Source: Lineus longissimus
Lineage: Eukaryota > Nemertea > Pilidiophora > Heteronemertea > Lineidae
NCBI RefSeq assembly: GCF_910592395.1
Contig: NC_088322.1
Coordinates: 6,255,431 to 6,319,430, forward strand
DNA: 64,000 nt
Reading direction: 5' to 3'
The translations under genes were made by a program, and so were the position numbers. A model generated the notes under the pieces. That model saw only the letters and a program-made list of their open reading frames with translations. It did no database searches and was not told where the DNA came from. Below are positions 1-12,604 of the stretch, one piece after another. Positions within the stretch are counted from its first letter, which is position 1, and every line of letters starts with the position of its first letter.

Positions 1-434
1 CATAGGCATTCAAAGTCGAGACTACTTTTAGTAACTAAGTTCAGTGTAACTTGTAGTAATTCTTAATAAATAATGACGGCAGGCCGTTTCTAGCTTGGCT
101 GTGAAAAAATTTGTAAAAGACGTAAATCTTCACTAGATTACTTAATCGACAGGTGGCAATCTATTGATTGAATGTTGGCTTCTACCAAATGTTATCATTG
201 ACTACTCCAGCCAGTGCTTAACCGTTTTTAAACACATAATCTGGAACAAATCTAAGAAACCTTCAGGAAAAACCTCAAAATTACCATGATAAAAAAACCT
301 ATTCATCACACAAATAGTAGCATCAGTACGGTCAGTGCTCAATGACAGCTCTTCCACCGATGATCAAATCACTGACACATGACAATTATTTCGAATATTT
401 TTTGGAAAAGGTCTGGTCCCACAGTTGGAGACTA

Positions 435-615
435 CAGTGGAACCTCCCTTAGCGGACACCTCTCTAATAAGGCCAACCTCTCCATTAAGGACACTAGTTT
501 AAGTCCCAAATTGGTAATTTTCAATCAATTTGACCTCTCTAATCAGGACACCTCTCTATTAAGGACAGCACTTGTCAGTCCCAAAGGTGTCCTTATTTAT
601 AGAGAGGTTCTACTG
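435..615 (+). mobile_element. pogo-like MITE, copy 1
   Basis: A 181-bp element begins CAGTGGAACCTCCCTTAGC and ends in the complementary GAGGTTCTACTG. It is flanked by TA on both sides (433-434, 616-617). Inside are repeated words of the type GACACCTCTCTATTAAGGAC. TA target duplication with CAG...CTG ends is typical of pogo/Tigger-type Tc1/mariner elements; the assignment is inference. It lies in DNAJC7 intron 6, 28 bp from the exon 6 donor. Confidence 0.75.
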
Positions 616-643
616 TAATTTCAAATCTGTAACCTGGTCTTAC

Positions 644-797
644 CTTGTACGTGTCTTTTGCCTTCATGTGGTCGGGGGCAAGTCGTAGAACCTGTTGGAA
701 ATGCTGAAAAGCTTTGTCAATATTGTCCTCATAATACAAGCACAAGCCACGGATAAATATGGCATCGGCATTCATGTTGTCTCTTTGGATGACATCA
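644..797 (-). CDS. DNAJC7: DNAJC7 exon 6 (TPR5), last exon in the window
   Basis: Acceptor TCTTCCAG|T; donor AAG|GTAAGACC. One base plus 51 codons, including [20 protein letters not shown] and [17 protein letters not shown]. The RGLCLYYED signature is strongly conserved in DNAJC7. The next exon should begin with the ARNAK-like linker; I did not find it in 1-643, so it lies outside the window. Confidence 0.93.
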
Positions 798-3700
798 CTG
801 GAAGATAGAAAACATGAGAATTGAAGGTTAATGAGGAACCTGCAGAACAAAAAATCCAGATGGCAGCACCAATACTAAAAGGTACACTTCCAGTGCATTT
901 TCCATTACAATTAAGTTTTGTTGATTTTCTCCCTAAAACTCATCAAAATAGAATTAAGGACTAATAAAACAACATTTTTAGTACTATTTTCCCATGTGGA
1001 GTAATAAAGGGATGAAATATTCAATAATCATTGACCCGGGAAATGGCTTTCTCATTACAATCATGGTCCACTTGCCTGCAGGGCCCCCTATTGGCAGGTT
1101 TTGTTGTGCAGGTTCCTCATTACATTGCTTGGTGTGTTGTCATTGTCACAACTCCACCAGACATGCCAGATGCACAAAGAGGAGGGTTGCACAGCAGGCA
1201 CTTGCAATGACTAGAGCAAACAAGCAATTTTTGTCGCATGAGATGATGATCACAGGGCGCAACCGTGTAAATCACTCGTTTGGAGGGCTTGAATAAGTCA
1301 TCTGCACGGCCCACTTATCATAAATGACCACGAGTGTAAATGAAAAATAACTAACTGCATACATTCCCCGGTGCCCAACCGGCACTGTACAGCATGATAC
1401 ATTGGCGTTGTACACTGCACATGTAGTACCTGATCAGAAGTTTGTCAAATGAGATGGGACACCAAAGCTGCGAGTGGTTTAGCAGGATAATGTCAATGAA
1501 GCGTTGTCACATGACACTGTTTATAAACAGAGACATGTGCTCTACGACTGATCAAGTGAATCATCTGTCCCGAGTTGCAACGAAATCAAATTATTCTCTA
1601 TTCTTGCGTATCAAAGTAATACCGAAGCAGAGAGCCAGACAAAAACCACAGAAAGGATGGTATACATGTGGAAGGGACACTTTCTGAGCCACCTTGTAGA
1701 ACTTAACAGAAATTTTCTGGCTAATTGGCTTGGACAGTGGCTAATCAAATCTAATGTACTGGTGAGCCATAGTGGCTCACACAATCTCAATCCAGAGCAG
1801 CTAAGCCACAGAGGCTAAAGGATTTTTGGCCAAATAGAAGCTTGTAACTAGCAACAAGTTTGTAAATTTTGAGTTTGTCAGTGAATCCACATAATGGTTT
1901 AAAACAGACATGGTCAACGACTTGTCACTTTTCAGTATAAGAGATTGTGTTATGTACTAAAAACGAGATTCAGGCCAAGCAGGCTTTATTCACCAGGCCT
2001 ATTTGTTGCTGAAACCTGTCTTTCTTTAGACCAATGAAGGGATGTCTTTTATTGGATTCAATTTCACAAGGAACTCAATTTCTTCCAACTGGCCTTAGCT
2101 TATTTTGAACACTCAATATGTCATCAGTCAGTCAGCTACTTTTCAGAGTGGTGTAGTTAAGGCTTTCCCATGGCACTGATAGAATTCCAGTTCTAAAGAC
2201 CAGAATACGAAGTAAAATGCACTGATGATGATTCTGACACCAGTTACATCCTTTGCCCCTTTCTGACAGCCCATGACAAATTTCAACTGGTGGCTAGCAC
2301 CCTTTCCTGTTGGGTATATTTCTTTGTTTTGGATGCACAACTTACTTTGCGAGTTCTTGAGCTTCTTGGTACCTTTTTAAATAAACTAACGCTTCTGCTT
2401 TCCGTGCTTTGAACTTTAAACACTGTGGAGAATGCTGCAAACATCGGTCGATGCAGTATAAAGCCTGAAAATATAAAACAACATACAACTGCTGTGCACT
2501 GACAGGCCTTTCAATTACGTGGAGACCTCTACACCCTGTATTTTTTTAGCCTATTTTGGGGACATGTTCTTTCGTTTTTCAGCTTAATTTGGGGACATTT
2601 CATCGCGCCAATTTGCCTGAACAGCGACGTCATAAATCAAAGTTAGTGACTGTTATCACCACATTGACATACACATGAAAAATCATAATTTGTAGGGTAA
2701 AACTATAAAATTAGGCCATTTGGATGAGATTTGGTTATGTTAGGGGTCAAAAAAGCTTCAGGGGATCATATTATTAAAAAAAAAAAGAAAAAAAAAGACC
2801 TAATTTGGGGACATCCTGTATGGCCTACACTGTTATACGGTGTAGGAATCATGTAATTGAGAGGCCTGACTGACTGCAAAGAGATAGGAGGCCTGGCAAA
2901 GGTACATTCTATTAAGACTAGATTGAAGAATCATCACCAATGTTTGGGAAAAGCCCCAATGTTTATGCATGCCGAGGCTGAGGACAATTATGTACCTGAC
3001 ATCTCCCGCAGGTCAGAAATGCACAAGACTTTATCCTCACATCTTTATGCATTTCTTAAGAAAACAAACAATATGTCAACAGCATGTTCAAAACCAACAA
3101 GTCGTCTAAAAAATATTTTCAACCGGCTGCTAGCTACTTCTCATCCCTTACCCGTCTGAAGTCTCCCTTTGCGAAATCTCTGGCAGCTGACTCCTCATAC
3201 TCCCTCACAGCTTTAGCCAACTGGACTTCTTCCCTCGCTGTGGCATTACTTGGATCAAGCTCTAACACCCGGATGTACGTTCTTTCTGAAGACAATGCAT
3301 CGCCTAAAGCCAGTAAACATTTGGCTTGTCGTATATGGCCCTGAAGCAAATTAGGGTGGACAGTTATAACATGTAGAAAACAAGCTGAGAAACTGTTGTT
3401 GTCATGGTACAACAGGACTGGTCAGACTGGTTCTGCGGTCAAGACTAATAGATGTACATGTAGTGAAAAATCGAGTCATCTTTATGGCCAATTCCAGGCT
3501 AGAATATCTCCTGTGACGGTAACCATCCTCAGCAACAAAGTAGACCAGGAGGAAAGAAAATTTTAGGAAATTTTCTACACTGCCTGCATGCCTGTGGGTC
3601 GCGTTACGGAACAACTTCGAACATACAAGTACAAGTCTCTAAAAACATTGATGCCTCTAAAAGCACAGCTACTAGATCTTTAAGAAAGGGAGCACTCTCA

Positions 3701-6700
3701 GCAAGGACTCGGGGGGGAAACTCAACAACGTGGAATTTTGACAAGTGTTTTGTATGGAATTGCGTACATAGGAGATTCTTTATCATGATAATTTTCGAAT
3801 GCAAATGAAAATGATTCTGCATGTGGCCGTATCCTAAATAGTCAATGAACGAGTACAGTGGAACCTCCCTTAGCGGACACTTCTCTATTAAGGACAACCT
3901 CTCTATTAGGGACACTTGTTTTGGTCCCAAATTGGTTGTTCCCATTCAATTTGACCTCTCTAATCAGGACACCTCTGTATGAAGGACAGCACTCGTCAGT
4001 CTCATGGGTGTCCTTAAAAGAGAGGTTCTACTGTACTTTGCTTTGGTTTACCTTCACAAATCCATCATCTATTAAGACTGACTGCATGGCATCATCCAGT
4101 GCCTCCCGATAACGCCCCAGCATCATGAGTGTGGCAGATCTGTTGCCGTAGTATGCAGCACACGTCGGACATAACGCTTGAAAAGAAGGCAACAGTTTAT
4201 AACCCTACATGTAATGAGGAACCTGCACAACAACATCAGTGTTTCCACCAGAGTATATAATAGGTAAAGATATGTGCCCAAAATAAATCCTAGGGTAAAG
4301 ATACGCAACCACAAAAAATCAGTTTGAAAAAAAAATTTGTGAATTCATTGTTGAATTATACTTGTTACAAGACTACAGAATGAAGGCAGCTGCGATTAAA
4401 GAGTCGGAGTCAAGTCGGTGGGTCACATAAAGCCATCCAGATATTAAAGACCCGACTCAAAGCCAGTCACAACCCCATGGTCTCTGGTGTAAGGTGACAG
4501 GCTTCCCTGGTCACTATTACAAAATAGTTTTTTCGGTGGAAACCGTGTACATGTAATGGATGGATTCACACTGGCTTGCCAATGTGGCACACATTGGACA
4601 TAACAATTGAAAAGAAGGTCAAAGTATGGCCGTAAATGATAGATTCATACTGGCTTGCCAGTCATCACTCAAGTCAAAGCAGCAACTAGACTGGCTAGTT
4701 TTACCGTTTAGAATTCTAGGAAATTTCACCATCTCCACTGGCAAAGATACTGCATGGCACCATGTGCCAGAGGTGTGCTTGGAGATTGAAAACGTAAAAT
4801 TGCCATTTAAAAGGACAGTCCATAATGAAAAGGCCATTGTGCTCACTGTAGAGATATTTGGTAGACAATTCATGCTCGTTAAGAAACATGCTATAGTATA
4901 GCCCAATTGAAATGTTGTGCCATTTAACCTGTGAACTTGAAAAGTAGGTCAAGTCAAAAACCAACGAGAGACATATAATACTGAATGGTGATGAGATGTA
5001 CCCATTATATCAGATGGGTGGCAATTGAGCAAGTTGTAAAGTTGTTAAGGGTTGGTGCAAAATGTAGAAGCATTTCAAAAGCATTTAAAACCTAATAATG
5101 CGATATTTAATTTGAGATGTTTTAGAATAGAAATTGATACACTGTCGGTATTGCATGTATTGATTGTCTCACCCAAACCGCTCAGGTGTAGCTGAAATAT
5201 TTGTTTAGGTCTACATTTTAGCTCCACCCTCGCGGTTTGGGTGAGACAACCTCCAGTTCGGTATCAATTCTTTAACCCATGATCACGTGATGTCAAGTCC
5301 AACACGCTACAACAGAGCTATCGGGCATATCACACAGGGCAAGAACTTTTATCCTTATTCTGCTGGTAATATCCCAACAATAGAACCATGTGTTGTCAAA
5401 TTTCCACAATCCAAATAGGGTGCAGTACCAGAAGCAGGAAGTACCAGTAAATTATGCCCTTTTGTATTAGCCTAATTAACAGTCAACCTTACCAGAGTTC
5501 TCCACAGGGTTTTCTCAAGGTAGGGTGGTACCCTCAATATTTATGAAGGTTTGCCAGTGTGTAACACAAGGTAGGGTGGCCAGCAATTAAAGGTAGGGGG
5601 GTCCTACAGAAACACTTTACCAATTCTATAGCAAAGGTAGGGTGGCTCTTCCAAGGTAGGGTGGTAAGCTGCCAAGGTAGTGTGGGCCACCCTGACAAAT
5701 GGCCTCGTGGAGAACACTGCCTTACTTGTGCACATTCCTTAATGCATGAATGAGCTTATTCTTTCTGTTCAACTTCAAAGCTAATTACCAAAATTAACTT
5801 TCTTCAGCAAAACTACAGGGTGTCTCAAGAGCTCAAAAGTCCTGTTGACGGATTGCTTATGGCGTTCTCTTGGTAACAGCCATACCAAAGGTTTTGAGAA
5901 GAAAAAAATACTTACTTATCGCATCTGAATATAACTTTAAAGCATCTTTGTAGTTTTTGTTCAAATAGGCATCATTTCCCAATGCCTTTTTCTCTTCAGC
6001 AATTTTGGCTCGCCTGAAAAGTTAAAAGAATTGCGAGAGATGCTTCGACAGTCTTTGAGTAGGCCGATGTTCTCTGCACCATTACAAAAAGGGAGTGCTC
6101 ATTAACTGCATATGCAACTAAGTCAGGCCATCAACTGTTGGACCTCCTCATTCCCTCTACGCATCTTGCTCTGGACATAATCCCCCCCCCCCCCCCGTAC
6201 GCATACACATCATCATCTAGGTTTGGCACAAGCGCCCCTTTTTTTAAATCGACTCGCCCGTCACATGATTCGGTCAGATTAAACATGGCGGCCGAACTGT
6301 CCGATGGAGCGGGATTTTCAACTGGAAATTACTGAAAGATATCCTCAGATATTCAACTTAAAAAAGGCTGAGGTGTACAAACCGTGTTTGGTTTTAAGGT
6401 CAAGGTATGTAAAAACCCAACTTCAAAGATATCGGACATGTAGGCTAGTTCGCGCCCAGACCTCAAAACGATGCGGACAACCCCCATTCCCAAAGACAAA
6501 GTGGCAAAACATACGAATGGACTATTGTCTAGTCTATTGTTTATATATAGTCTAGTCTTGTACCTGGAATACATTATCCCAGTGTTTGGAGGCAAAGTCA
6601 GTAAGGTGCGCCGTCTGACTTTGCGTCAAGAAAAGATATTTTGTTTCCATCATGAACAGGCGGTTCAAAGTCAGTTCGTAATGATAGGCGCCTCTGTACA

Positions 6701-7167
6701 TTAGTATACATTGCTGTACATCGGTAGTGCATTTCAAACAGGTTGTTGAAGGGTTACAAAAGTGCCTTAAAAACCGCACCACATTCTCAGATTTCTAAAA
6801 TATAAACCTTATTTATATTATTTTTACATATGCAATCTACAACCGTAAGGGTTTAACACCACCTCCTGCGTATCGGACGCACTGAGCGATATTCTAGAAC
6901 CTTCCATGCAGAAATGTGACCCAAAAGGAAAGTAAAATCGAGAAAGTCTGCTTGGCAACTTGGCCGACACTTCATTTTTGACCAGCAATTTCTCAGCCGC
7001 GACAACTCAGATTTCATTCAAATTTTCAGGATATGTTCATTAGATGTTCATTTATAAACCTACATTTCAGGATCATCCATTTCATGATGATTTCCATCTG
7101 AAAAATCCCCGTCAACGTCCATAGACTCATGAGCACCTCCAAAGTTGACATCCGACATGTTGGCCAT
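644..7167 (-). CDS. DNAJC7: DNAJC7 (TPR2) co-chaperone, N-terminal half, six exons, 3' part off the left edge
   Basis: Six minus-strand exons (7167-7064, 6013-5916, 4176-4052, 3340-3152, 2464-2346, 797-644) join in phase to 263 codons with GT-AG introns. The product is an array of TPR helices: about residues 45-67, 76-108, 110-141, 173-205 and 221-255. Diagnostic stretches are [34 protein letters not shown] and [20 protein letters not shown], which I recognise as the animal DNAJC7 order and spacing. The family (about 490 residues in human) is a cytosolic TPR protein with a C-terminal J domain that binds Hsp70 and Hsp90 and recycles clients between them. The J domain is not in this window; exon 6 ends at a donor (644/643), so the gene continues leftwards. 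The start at 7167 has a good Kozak context (A at -3, G at +4) and an acidic leader typical of the family; a second in-frame ATG lies at 7158. Identity is confident. Exon limits are inferred from splice sites, phase and remembered family alignment. Confidence 0.93.
833..1118. mobile_element. 286-bp TIR element, copy 1 (partner at 62973)
   Basis: The ends are complementary: GAGGAACCTGCA at the left and TGCAGGTTCCTC at the right. The interior matches 62973-63264 in the opposite orientation, including shared stretches around CCCGGGAAATGGCTTTC and CTGCAGGGCCCCCTATTGG. It has no coding capacity, so it is a MITE in DNAJC7 intron 5. A lone end of the same family occurs at 4216-4230. Confidence 0.75.
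1119..2345. other. DNAJC7 intron 5 remainder
   Basis: Intron sequence with no convincing exon or element. Sequence around 1700-1830 (tggctaat, agtggctcac words) may be decayed repeat. Confidence 0.5.
2346..2464 (-). CDS. DNAJC7: DNAJC7 exon 5 (TPR4)
   Basis: Acceptor TTTCAG|GCT; donor AA|GTAAG. Encodes [20 protein letters not shown] then [19 protein letters not shown]. It aligns one-to-one with the family TPR that has a C-xDR-L-xxP-C pattern. The leftover AA joins T of exon 6 to give Asn212. Confidence 0.92.
2465..3151. other. DNAJC7 intron 4
   Basis: Contains a short A-rich tract (2775-2798) and no other clear element. The words ttagcctattttggggacat and ttaatttggggacattt at 2548-2600 and 2802 suggest a small decayed repeat. 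Confidence 0.4.
3152..3340 (-). CDS. DNAJC7: DNAJC7 exon 4 (TPR3 and linker helix)
   Basis: Exactly 63 codons, phase 0 at both ends: acceptor GCTTCAG|GGC, donor CGG|GTAAGG. Encodes [20 protein letters not shown], then a TPR ending [13 protein letters not shown], then a linker [19 protein letters not shown] that matches the family's EYE...DF.K.DFR linker. Confidence 0.93.
3856..4033 (+). mobile_element. pogo-like MITE, copy 2
   Basis: Begins CAGTGGAACCTCCCTTAGC and ends GAGGTTCTACTG, with TA at 3854-3855 and 4034-4035. It is the same family and orientation as 435-615. It lies in DNAJC7 intron 3, just downstream of the exon 3 donor. Confidence 0.75.
4052..4176 (-). CDS. DNAJC7: DNAJC7 exon 3 (TPR2)
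   Basis: Acceptor TTTTCAAG|CG; donor AAG|GTAAACC. Two bases complete a split Thr codon, then 41 codons follow, including [20 protein letters not shown] and [20 protein letters not shown]. The YGNR-A-LMMLG-YREAL block is the most diagnostic DNAJC7 segment. A pogo-like MITE (3856-4033) sits 17 bp downstream of the donor. Confidence 0.93.
4177..5129. other. DNAJC7 intron 2, repeat-poor part
   Basis: No exon was found. A lone GAGGAACCTGCACAAC end (4216-4231) belongs to the 286-bp TIR family. The word acataac(g/a)(c/a)ttgaaaagaaggt recurs at 4170 and 4599, so a local duplication is possible. Confidence 0.4.
5130..5272. mobile_element. Foldback MITE
   Basis: Outer ends GAAATTGATAC and GTATCAATTC are complementary. 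Inside, 5164-5181 and 5232-5249 form a perfect 18-bp inverted repeat built on TTGTCTCACCCAAACCGC. A related lone end (accatcct..gtttggtgagat) is visible at 30508-30545. It lies in DNAJC7 intron 2. Confidence 0.65.
5493..5719. mobile_element. Small TIR element with AAGGTAGGGTGG repeats
   Basis: Ends CAGAGTTCTCCAC and GTGGAGAACACTG are complementary with mismatches. The interior carries five or six irregular AAGGTAGGGTGG motifs. It is non-coding, probably a MITE. Confidence 0.55.
5916..6013 (-). CDS. DNAJC7: DNAJC7 exon 2 (TPR1)
   Basis: Acceptor TTTTCAG|G and donor A|GTAAG. Encodes [20 protein letters not shown] followed by [12 protein letters not shown], the first TPR helix pair. It has the invariant GN-AY and KDAL positions seen in TPR co-chaperones. 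This exon is too short to stand out as an open frame but joins both neighbours in phase. Confidence 0.92.
7064..7167 (-). CDS. DNAJC7: DNAJC7 exon 1 (start codon)
   Basis: Encodes 34 codons plus two bases, beginning [11 protein letters not shown] and rich in Asp, Glu and His ([18 protein letters not shown]). The donor is AT|GTAGGT. The leftover AT joins the G of exon 2 to give Met35. The acidic, low-complexity leader before the first TPR is normal for the family. The upstream sequence (7168-7240) is the presumed 5' UTR. Confidence 0.85.
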
Positions 7168-10100
7168 TTTGTTTCTAACTTGAGCGCGTGAAAATGCGAG
7201 ATTTTGACAAAGTGCACTTTTTGTATTTTCATTTTATATTGATAAAAAAAATTACCGATAGGCCTACACCTTCAGCAAGCGAATGATTTCATTGAAACTT
7301 CAACTAAATTTTCTTCTATTCTTTTCATCAAATGACAACAGATGTCGCAGTAGTAGTAAATTTCATGGCGGGAAAGTTTGAATTGGGTAGTCAGATGAGG
7401 TGACTTATAAAAACCGAAATGAAATGGCCGAAATGGTCGAAATGGCCGAAATTATCGAAACGAGCGAAATATGTGTCAACTATAGGCTATGGTTGCAACC
7501 GCAAAAAATTAATCCATGCCAGCACACCGTGCCACGCGCAAGGAAGTTGCACTAAAGCGGAAAATATTCATGAAAATTAATATATATACTAAGTATAATA
7601 AATATATTTAAGTATATTCAAATTATGATAAAAATATTCAAAACTTGCGATTAACTATGACCATGCCAACTATGGCATTGGCAAAATAAAACTCCTTCAC
7701 AAGTCACATCTGTGACTGTCAAATGGTCAAAATTAAGTCTTTAAACAAAGGGCATTACATAATATTGTGTCAAAGGCTAGTTCCACCGTTTCTAGTCTAG
7801 ATGGCGCCAGCACTCTCATTTCCACTGAGAAACGAGCTTTAATGTGGTTGTAGGCCTTCTTCTGTGGGATACCTGTCGTCCATATGTGTGCAGAGTAACA
7901 TGAAAATCTGAAATTCGCTGGCATCCGCCACACGATCAGGTTCTCTTCTATTCATTCTGATAAACTGATCTACTGTGATCAAATGTCAAAAACGGGACAA
8001 GCAAGCGTGCACGGCGTTTATATCTCACAGAAGTACCACTTCAAACTCCCCTCCAGGTCTTTCAAGCCCATAGAGGAAAGTTATGTGGTATTGTTTGGTC
8101 ACGTGAAGGTTACGAGAATTTTTTTCAAAATGTTGCCATGGTTTTTTTTAAGGGTTGCCACATACTTTTGAAAACAAGTTGGCCTACATTTTTAGGAAAT
8201 AGTGCTCTACACCCGTGGTTAAGATTAGTTGGATTTACAATTCTTTAAACAGTTTTTATGGCATGTTTGAGAGGTAAGAAAAAAATTATTGAAGAGCAAA
8301 AGTTGAGATGTGAACATTAAATGCGAAGTATGAACCCCTGCCCTAACAATAATCGCATTGATTTGTTACCTTTCAACTCAAAATATTGTCCATGCGACTA
8401 TAGTCTATAGTGACTGGTAAAAATGTGCTTTTCTTAATGCTTGAATGCCTGGTTTCATTGTGCACATTGTCTAATTAGCTTAATTAATTACCGAGTCAAA
8501 AAATAAAAAATTTCTGAGATCAACTATCCAGATAGGTTACAAATATTAAGTGAAATTATTTTATCTCAACTTTTACTATAGCGTGACCGGAGGGGCTATA
8601 CACCAACTGATAATGTTTCGATATCAAAACCGCTTAAACCGCAAGTTTAACTCTCTCAAGGAATCAAACCTTTTATTCCCTGACTTTTTCTTGGAGGTCT
8701 AATCACAGAGTCTCTGAATTCTTAAATCTAACTTCACTGAAAACGTAACTCAGTCAAAAATTGGTAAGTTGACCAATTTAAGCTAAGTTGCCCAACTTCA
8801 GCGACCAGATAAACTTTGAGGTCATCTTACCAGCCAGCAATTTACGAAGCTTGATTTTGGCCAGTTGACTAAGGTAGGTTCAGCTGGACTGACCCACTTG
8901 GTCATTTGACTTGGTCATTAGACTTGACCAGCCCGATCAGTCACCATCAGAATTACGACCTTGGCAGAATCCGCGCGAATGCCAAGTCATGGATTTCTGG
9001 TATTGCAGAGAGGGGATCCGGTTTCTGGAGCGATGTGATTTGATCTGGTTATAGGTTTGGTTCCCTGTTCGTCTTCTTTTGTCACGTGCTTTCATTTATG
9101 GTCACGTGAGTTCCCCGCGTCGCAATTTAGGTCAAAAATGACATGAGGTGAACTGGGCATACGAACGCCCAGAAGGCTCATTCAAAGTTAGAATTCAGCA
9201 TTCGAACCTCTAATTTCATATTGAGTTCAATAACAAAGTCATTTTCGGGTACATTCGCACACGTACCAGAACGAGGTTTGAATAGAATTTCTCGCCTTCC
9301 GTATCGGTCCTAGACCAACATATGTTTACAGTGTTGCTTTAAAGGGAGACTCTAATAATCACAGAAAAGTGTTCTTTAATTTGATGTGATATTAGAGAAT
9401 TTTCCATTTGACGTCACCTTCGTCATCATCTCGGAACCCTTCGGGTATTTCCTGAAAGCCGTCAAAAGTCTTCGTCGAGAAGGCTGGGACTACAACTGTA
9501 AAAATCGTGGCCTCGCGTGGGGGACTTCTTTCGAACATGGATCACATTTTGGTTTTTTACAGATCAAGCGGTTTCATAGCAGAGCCAACAGCTGCCATTA
9601 AAGGAAAGACTATATGTATATATGTATTCATTAAATAAAGCAGATGGTGTTGACATGAAATGACATCGTCCCATATTACGAGTCAATATTCATTCATGAA
9701 ATCCATTCATAAAATATATGCTGCAAGTATTTTCCATCCATGTTTATTTTGTTCTTTTTTGCTTTTTTAAAATCTTCACACACAAAAGCTAGTGCTCAAA
9801 ATTTCTACTGTTTTACTGACCACACCCGTCATGGACTTTATATAGTCCAGGCAATGATTTGATAGTCCAGTAATGGATCTGATAGCTATAGTCCAACCAG
9901 AGTCCAGCCAGGGCACCGATCTATTTACCACGAGCAGCTCAGTGGATGTAGTTGTGTTTTGCCGTGAATCACCCCTCCCCCTCCCCCCCCCCCCCCCCCC
10001 CTCAAACACACACGGTGTGTTATTTGTTATTTCATGTGACTTAGTCTGTTGAAGCGACCATGCAGTACCGATCACAAAAAACATGACTTTAATGAGCAAA

Positions 10101-12067
10101 CTTGGGCATAAGGTATAATAAAACGAAAGTTAAATGCTTTGCCATGAATGTCACTCGCAACTTCCTGTTTCAACAAGATCCTCCAGCGCAGGCATATATA
10201 TATATGGCATATATAACATGATATATATAAATAGCCTATAACCAATGCAGCTTCGGATAGGCCTATACAAGTGAAGACGCACCATCTGGTCTCATGAACG
10301 CTGATCGATACATCAATCTCTCACAGGCCCGCTATTCGGTGGACTGCTCTGGCCCGTCAAGTCAACTTGTGGAATAACGAATTTCGAAGGCGTTTCAACA
10401 GGTAGGACTACTGTTCCCTACACCTATGGGGCACTTTCTTTCGCTTCCATCACTGGCAGGTCACCCCCCCCCCCCGCCTCCTCTTTTAGAAGTAGCTTTT
10501 GATCAGGTTCCTGATTATTAGGAAAAGGGAAAGTAAGACAGAGGCCATATAAGATACTGATTTGTTGTGGTTTTTAGTTATGTTCGTCTTTGCGTCAGTT
10601 CGAGCGATGAATTCCATCGCAACTGCTTTATTTCAAAAAGGAGCGGTTGCTTTCACTGGAACACACCGCAGTGACCTAATGGAACAAAAAGGGAATCCCC
10701 CAACCCGGCCTCCTATCTCGAAGTCTCTTTATTTTAAGCGTCGCGTTGACAGGCGAATGCGCGTCCGCCGAATGAATAAGAGAAAACTTCTTATTTTAAA
10801 GTGAAAATGTAGTTCTCTCACAATTGTGGGCATAAACGCACCTAGAAGAAAAAATTGTTTCACCACGATATCGCAAGAACTCGAGAATATGAAGTATCAT
10901 GTCTGCTCGACTGAACCGTGTTAGATGTATGGTCGCTGTTTATCGGGATATCGCTGTTCATGACGAAGACAAAGTCGTCCTCATGTATGTGAGATCCATA
11001 AGGACGACGTTTACTTGCCTTCATCATAAGGCAGGAATCGCAACCCTCACGAAGAGCTACGAACGATCAAGTACGAGGTATGTAAACGTGCTTCAAATTC
11101 AAGGAGGACTTATAACAACACATACCTTTCTGAGTTCGTACTTCGCCGTTCGTATGGTCTGTGGGTTTTCGGGTCTCGGACATGCTTCCCGAAATTGGTG
11201 GCTTGCATTGTAACTAACTTTTTACCCCTTGTCCGTCATCAAAGGCATTCAAGTGTGTTGGTCAACCATGAATATCTCCTTTGTCCCTCCACCATAAGGC
11301 CTAGTTTCCCCTTATGACATCACTATTTCGGACACTCAGCGCCCCATTTCTCAGTGGAAAGGTGTATACTAACAACTCGTTTCGTAATTCGTTATTCGTG
11401 AGTGAGGTGCCGGAAACTCGCCGAGTGTCGCTTAAATGATTTCGCAGAGGACTTGATGACACCCGGCACTGGCCTTCGTACTTCGTCGTTCGTAAGGGTT
11501 GTGAAACGTGCATGACTATTTAGGATTACCTACTGTTGGGAGACAAGAAAAGTGACAATGCATCTTTACATCGAAAAACATTGATTTTCCGGCATATTTC
11601 TAAGCCGCCGCCCTTGGTTGTGTGTGAACTCGGATTTCTGCGTCATACGACCTCGGTCAAACTAGGTAAAACTTGTTGGGAAATGTGTTATAAGCTTTTG
11701 GTCTTGATTTCGTACTATTATACCACCGGATCCTGTCGTGCTGCTGTGCAAACGGGTGAAGAAGGCCCTTCTCTGCAAACAATCGCAGCTAGCTGTGATC
11801 ATAATCACTACTACATGTGACAAACGGATCTCTCGTCTGTGGGTAATATTGGAGATCCGATATTGAATCGCAGATCCGTCGCTGCGACCTGCGATGTTTG
11901 AATCCCTCGTTTGCTGGGCGCTTTATACACTGAATGCGAGGTTTTTGCGACAGGCCCATTTTTGTGAAGTGACGATGCGACTGTATATGAATATCTCACA
12001 TCCTCGAAAAACCAAAGCCAGTCATATCCTCCTCACACTCGGTCGTAAGTGCCGAGTGATGGCCAGG
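7168..12067. other. Intergenic DNA upstream of DNAJC7
   Basis: Presumed to hold the DNAJC7 promoter, next to 7168; no clear TATA box was seen. It includes a GAAATGGCC-type 9-bp microrepeat (about 7412-7472), a poly-C tract with CA repeat (about 9975-10012), AT-rich runs (10190-10230) and words such as tacgaacg..aagtacga repeated inverted at 11058-11155. Open frames here (for example 10562-10804 and 10899-11213) have no recognisable domain. Confidence 0.5.
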
Positions 12068-12230
12068 ACCCGGTTGTTCAAAAGCACTCAATTCACGTTA
12101 TCCCTATAAAAGGTTACGTTAAAGTATCATGAAAGACGTTAATATCTCTTTCCCTTAATCGCATTACAATTTTCACGTTAAGACCCAACGACACCCGCCG
12201 TTGAAGCTAACGTGGTTTTGAACAACCCAG
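12068..12230. mobile_element. MITE with GGTTGTTCAAAA ends
   Basis: Left end CCGGTTGTTCAAAAGCAC and right end CGTGGTTTTGAACAACC are complementary over about 14 bp. The interior is AT-rich with repeated ACGTTAA words. It is non-coding. Confidence 0.6.
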
Positions 12231-12604
12231 CCCTGTAGTTCAGGATGCTATCTCAAGGCTACACACCACCTTTTTAACCTCCTTTTGATATCAACTGCCA
12301 TGACTTTTTCCCAATATCTCACTCGAACCTAATATATTGACAGGGCAGGAAGACCTCACCCAGGGCATACATCCATAGAATTTTTGACAGGTCATTACCA
12401 TAATAATTTCAGGATTTAATTGGGAATCTGGTGTTTTTTGGGTCGTTTTTGTCGTATTTCACCCGTCCGCCACGTTTGAGTGCTTTGCGGGTAATTTGTA
12501 TCCCCAAATCCAAACTCGGTGAACATATCAGATGTATCGGGCTCAAAGTTCATTAGAATGCACGGCAGAAACAGCTTTATTTCGTGATATCAGAGTAACT
12601 ATCG

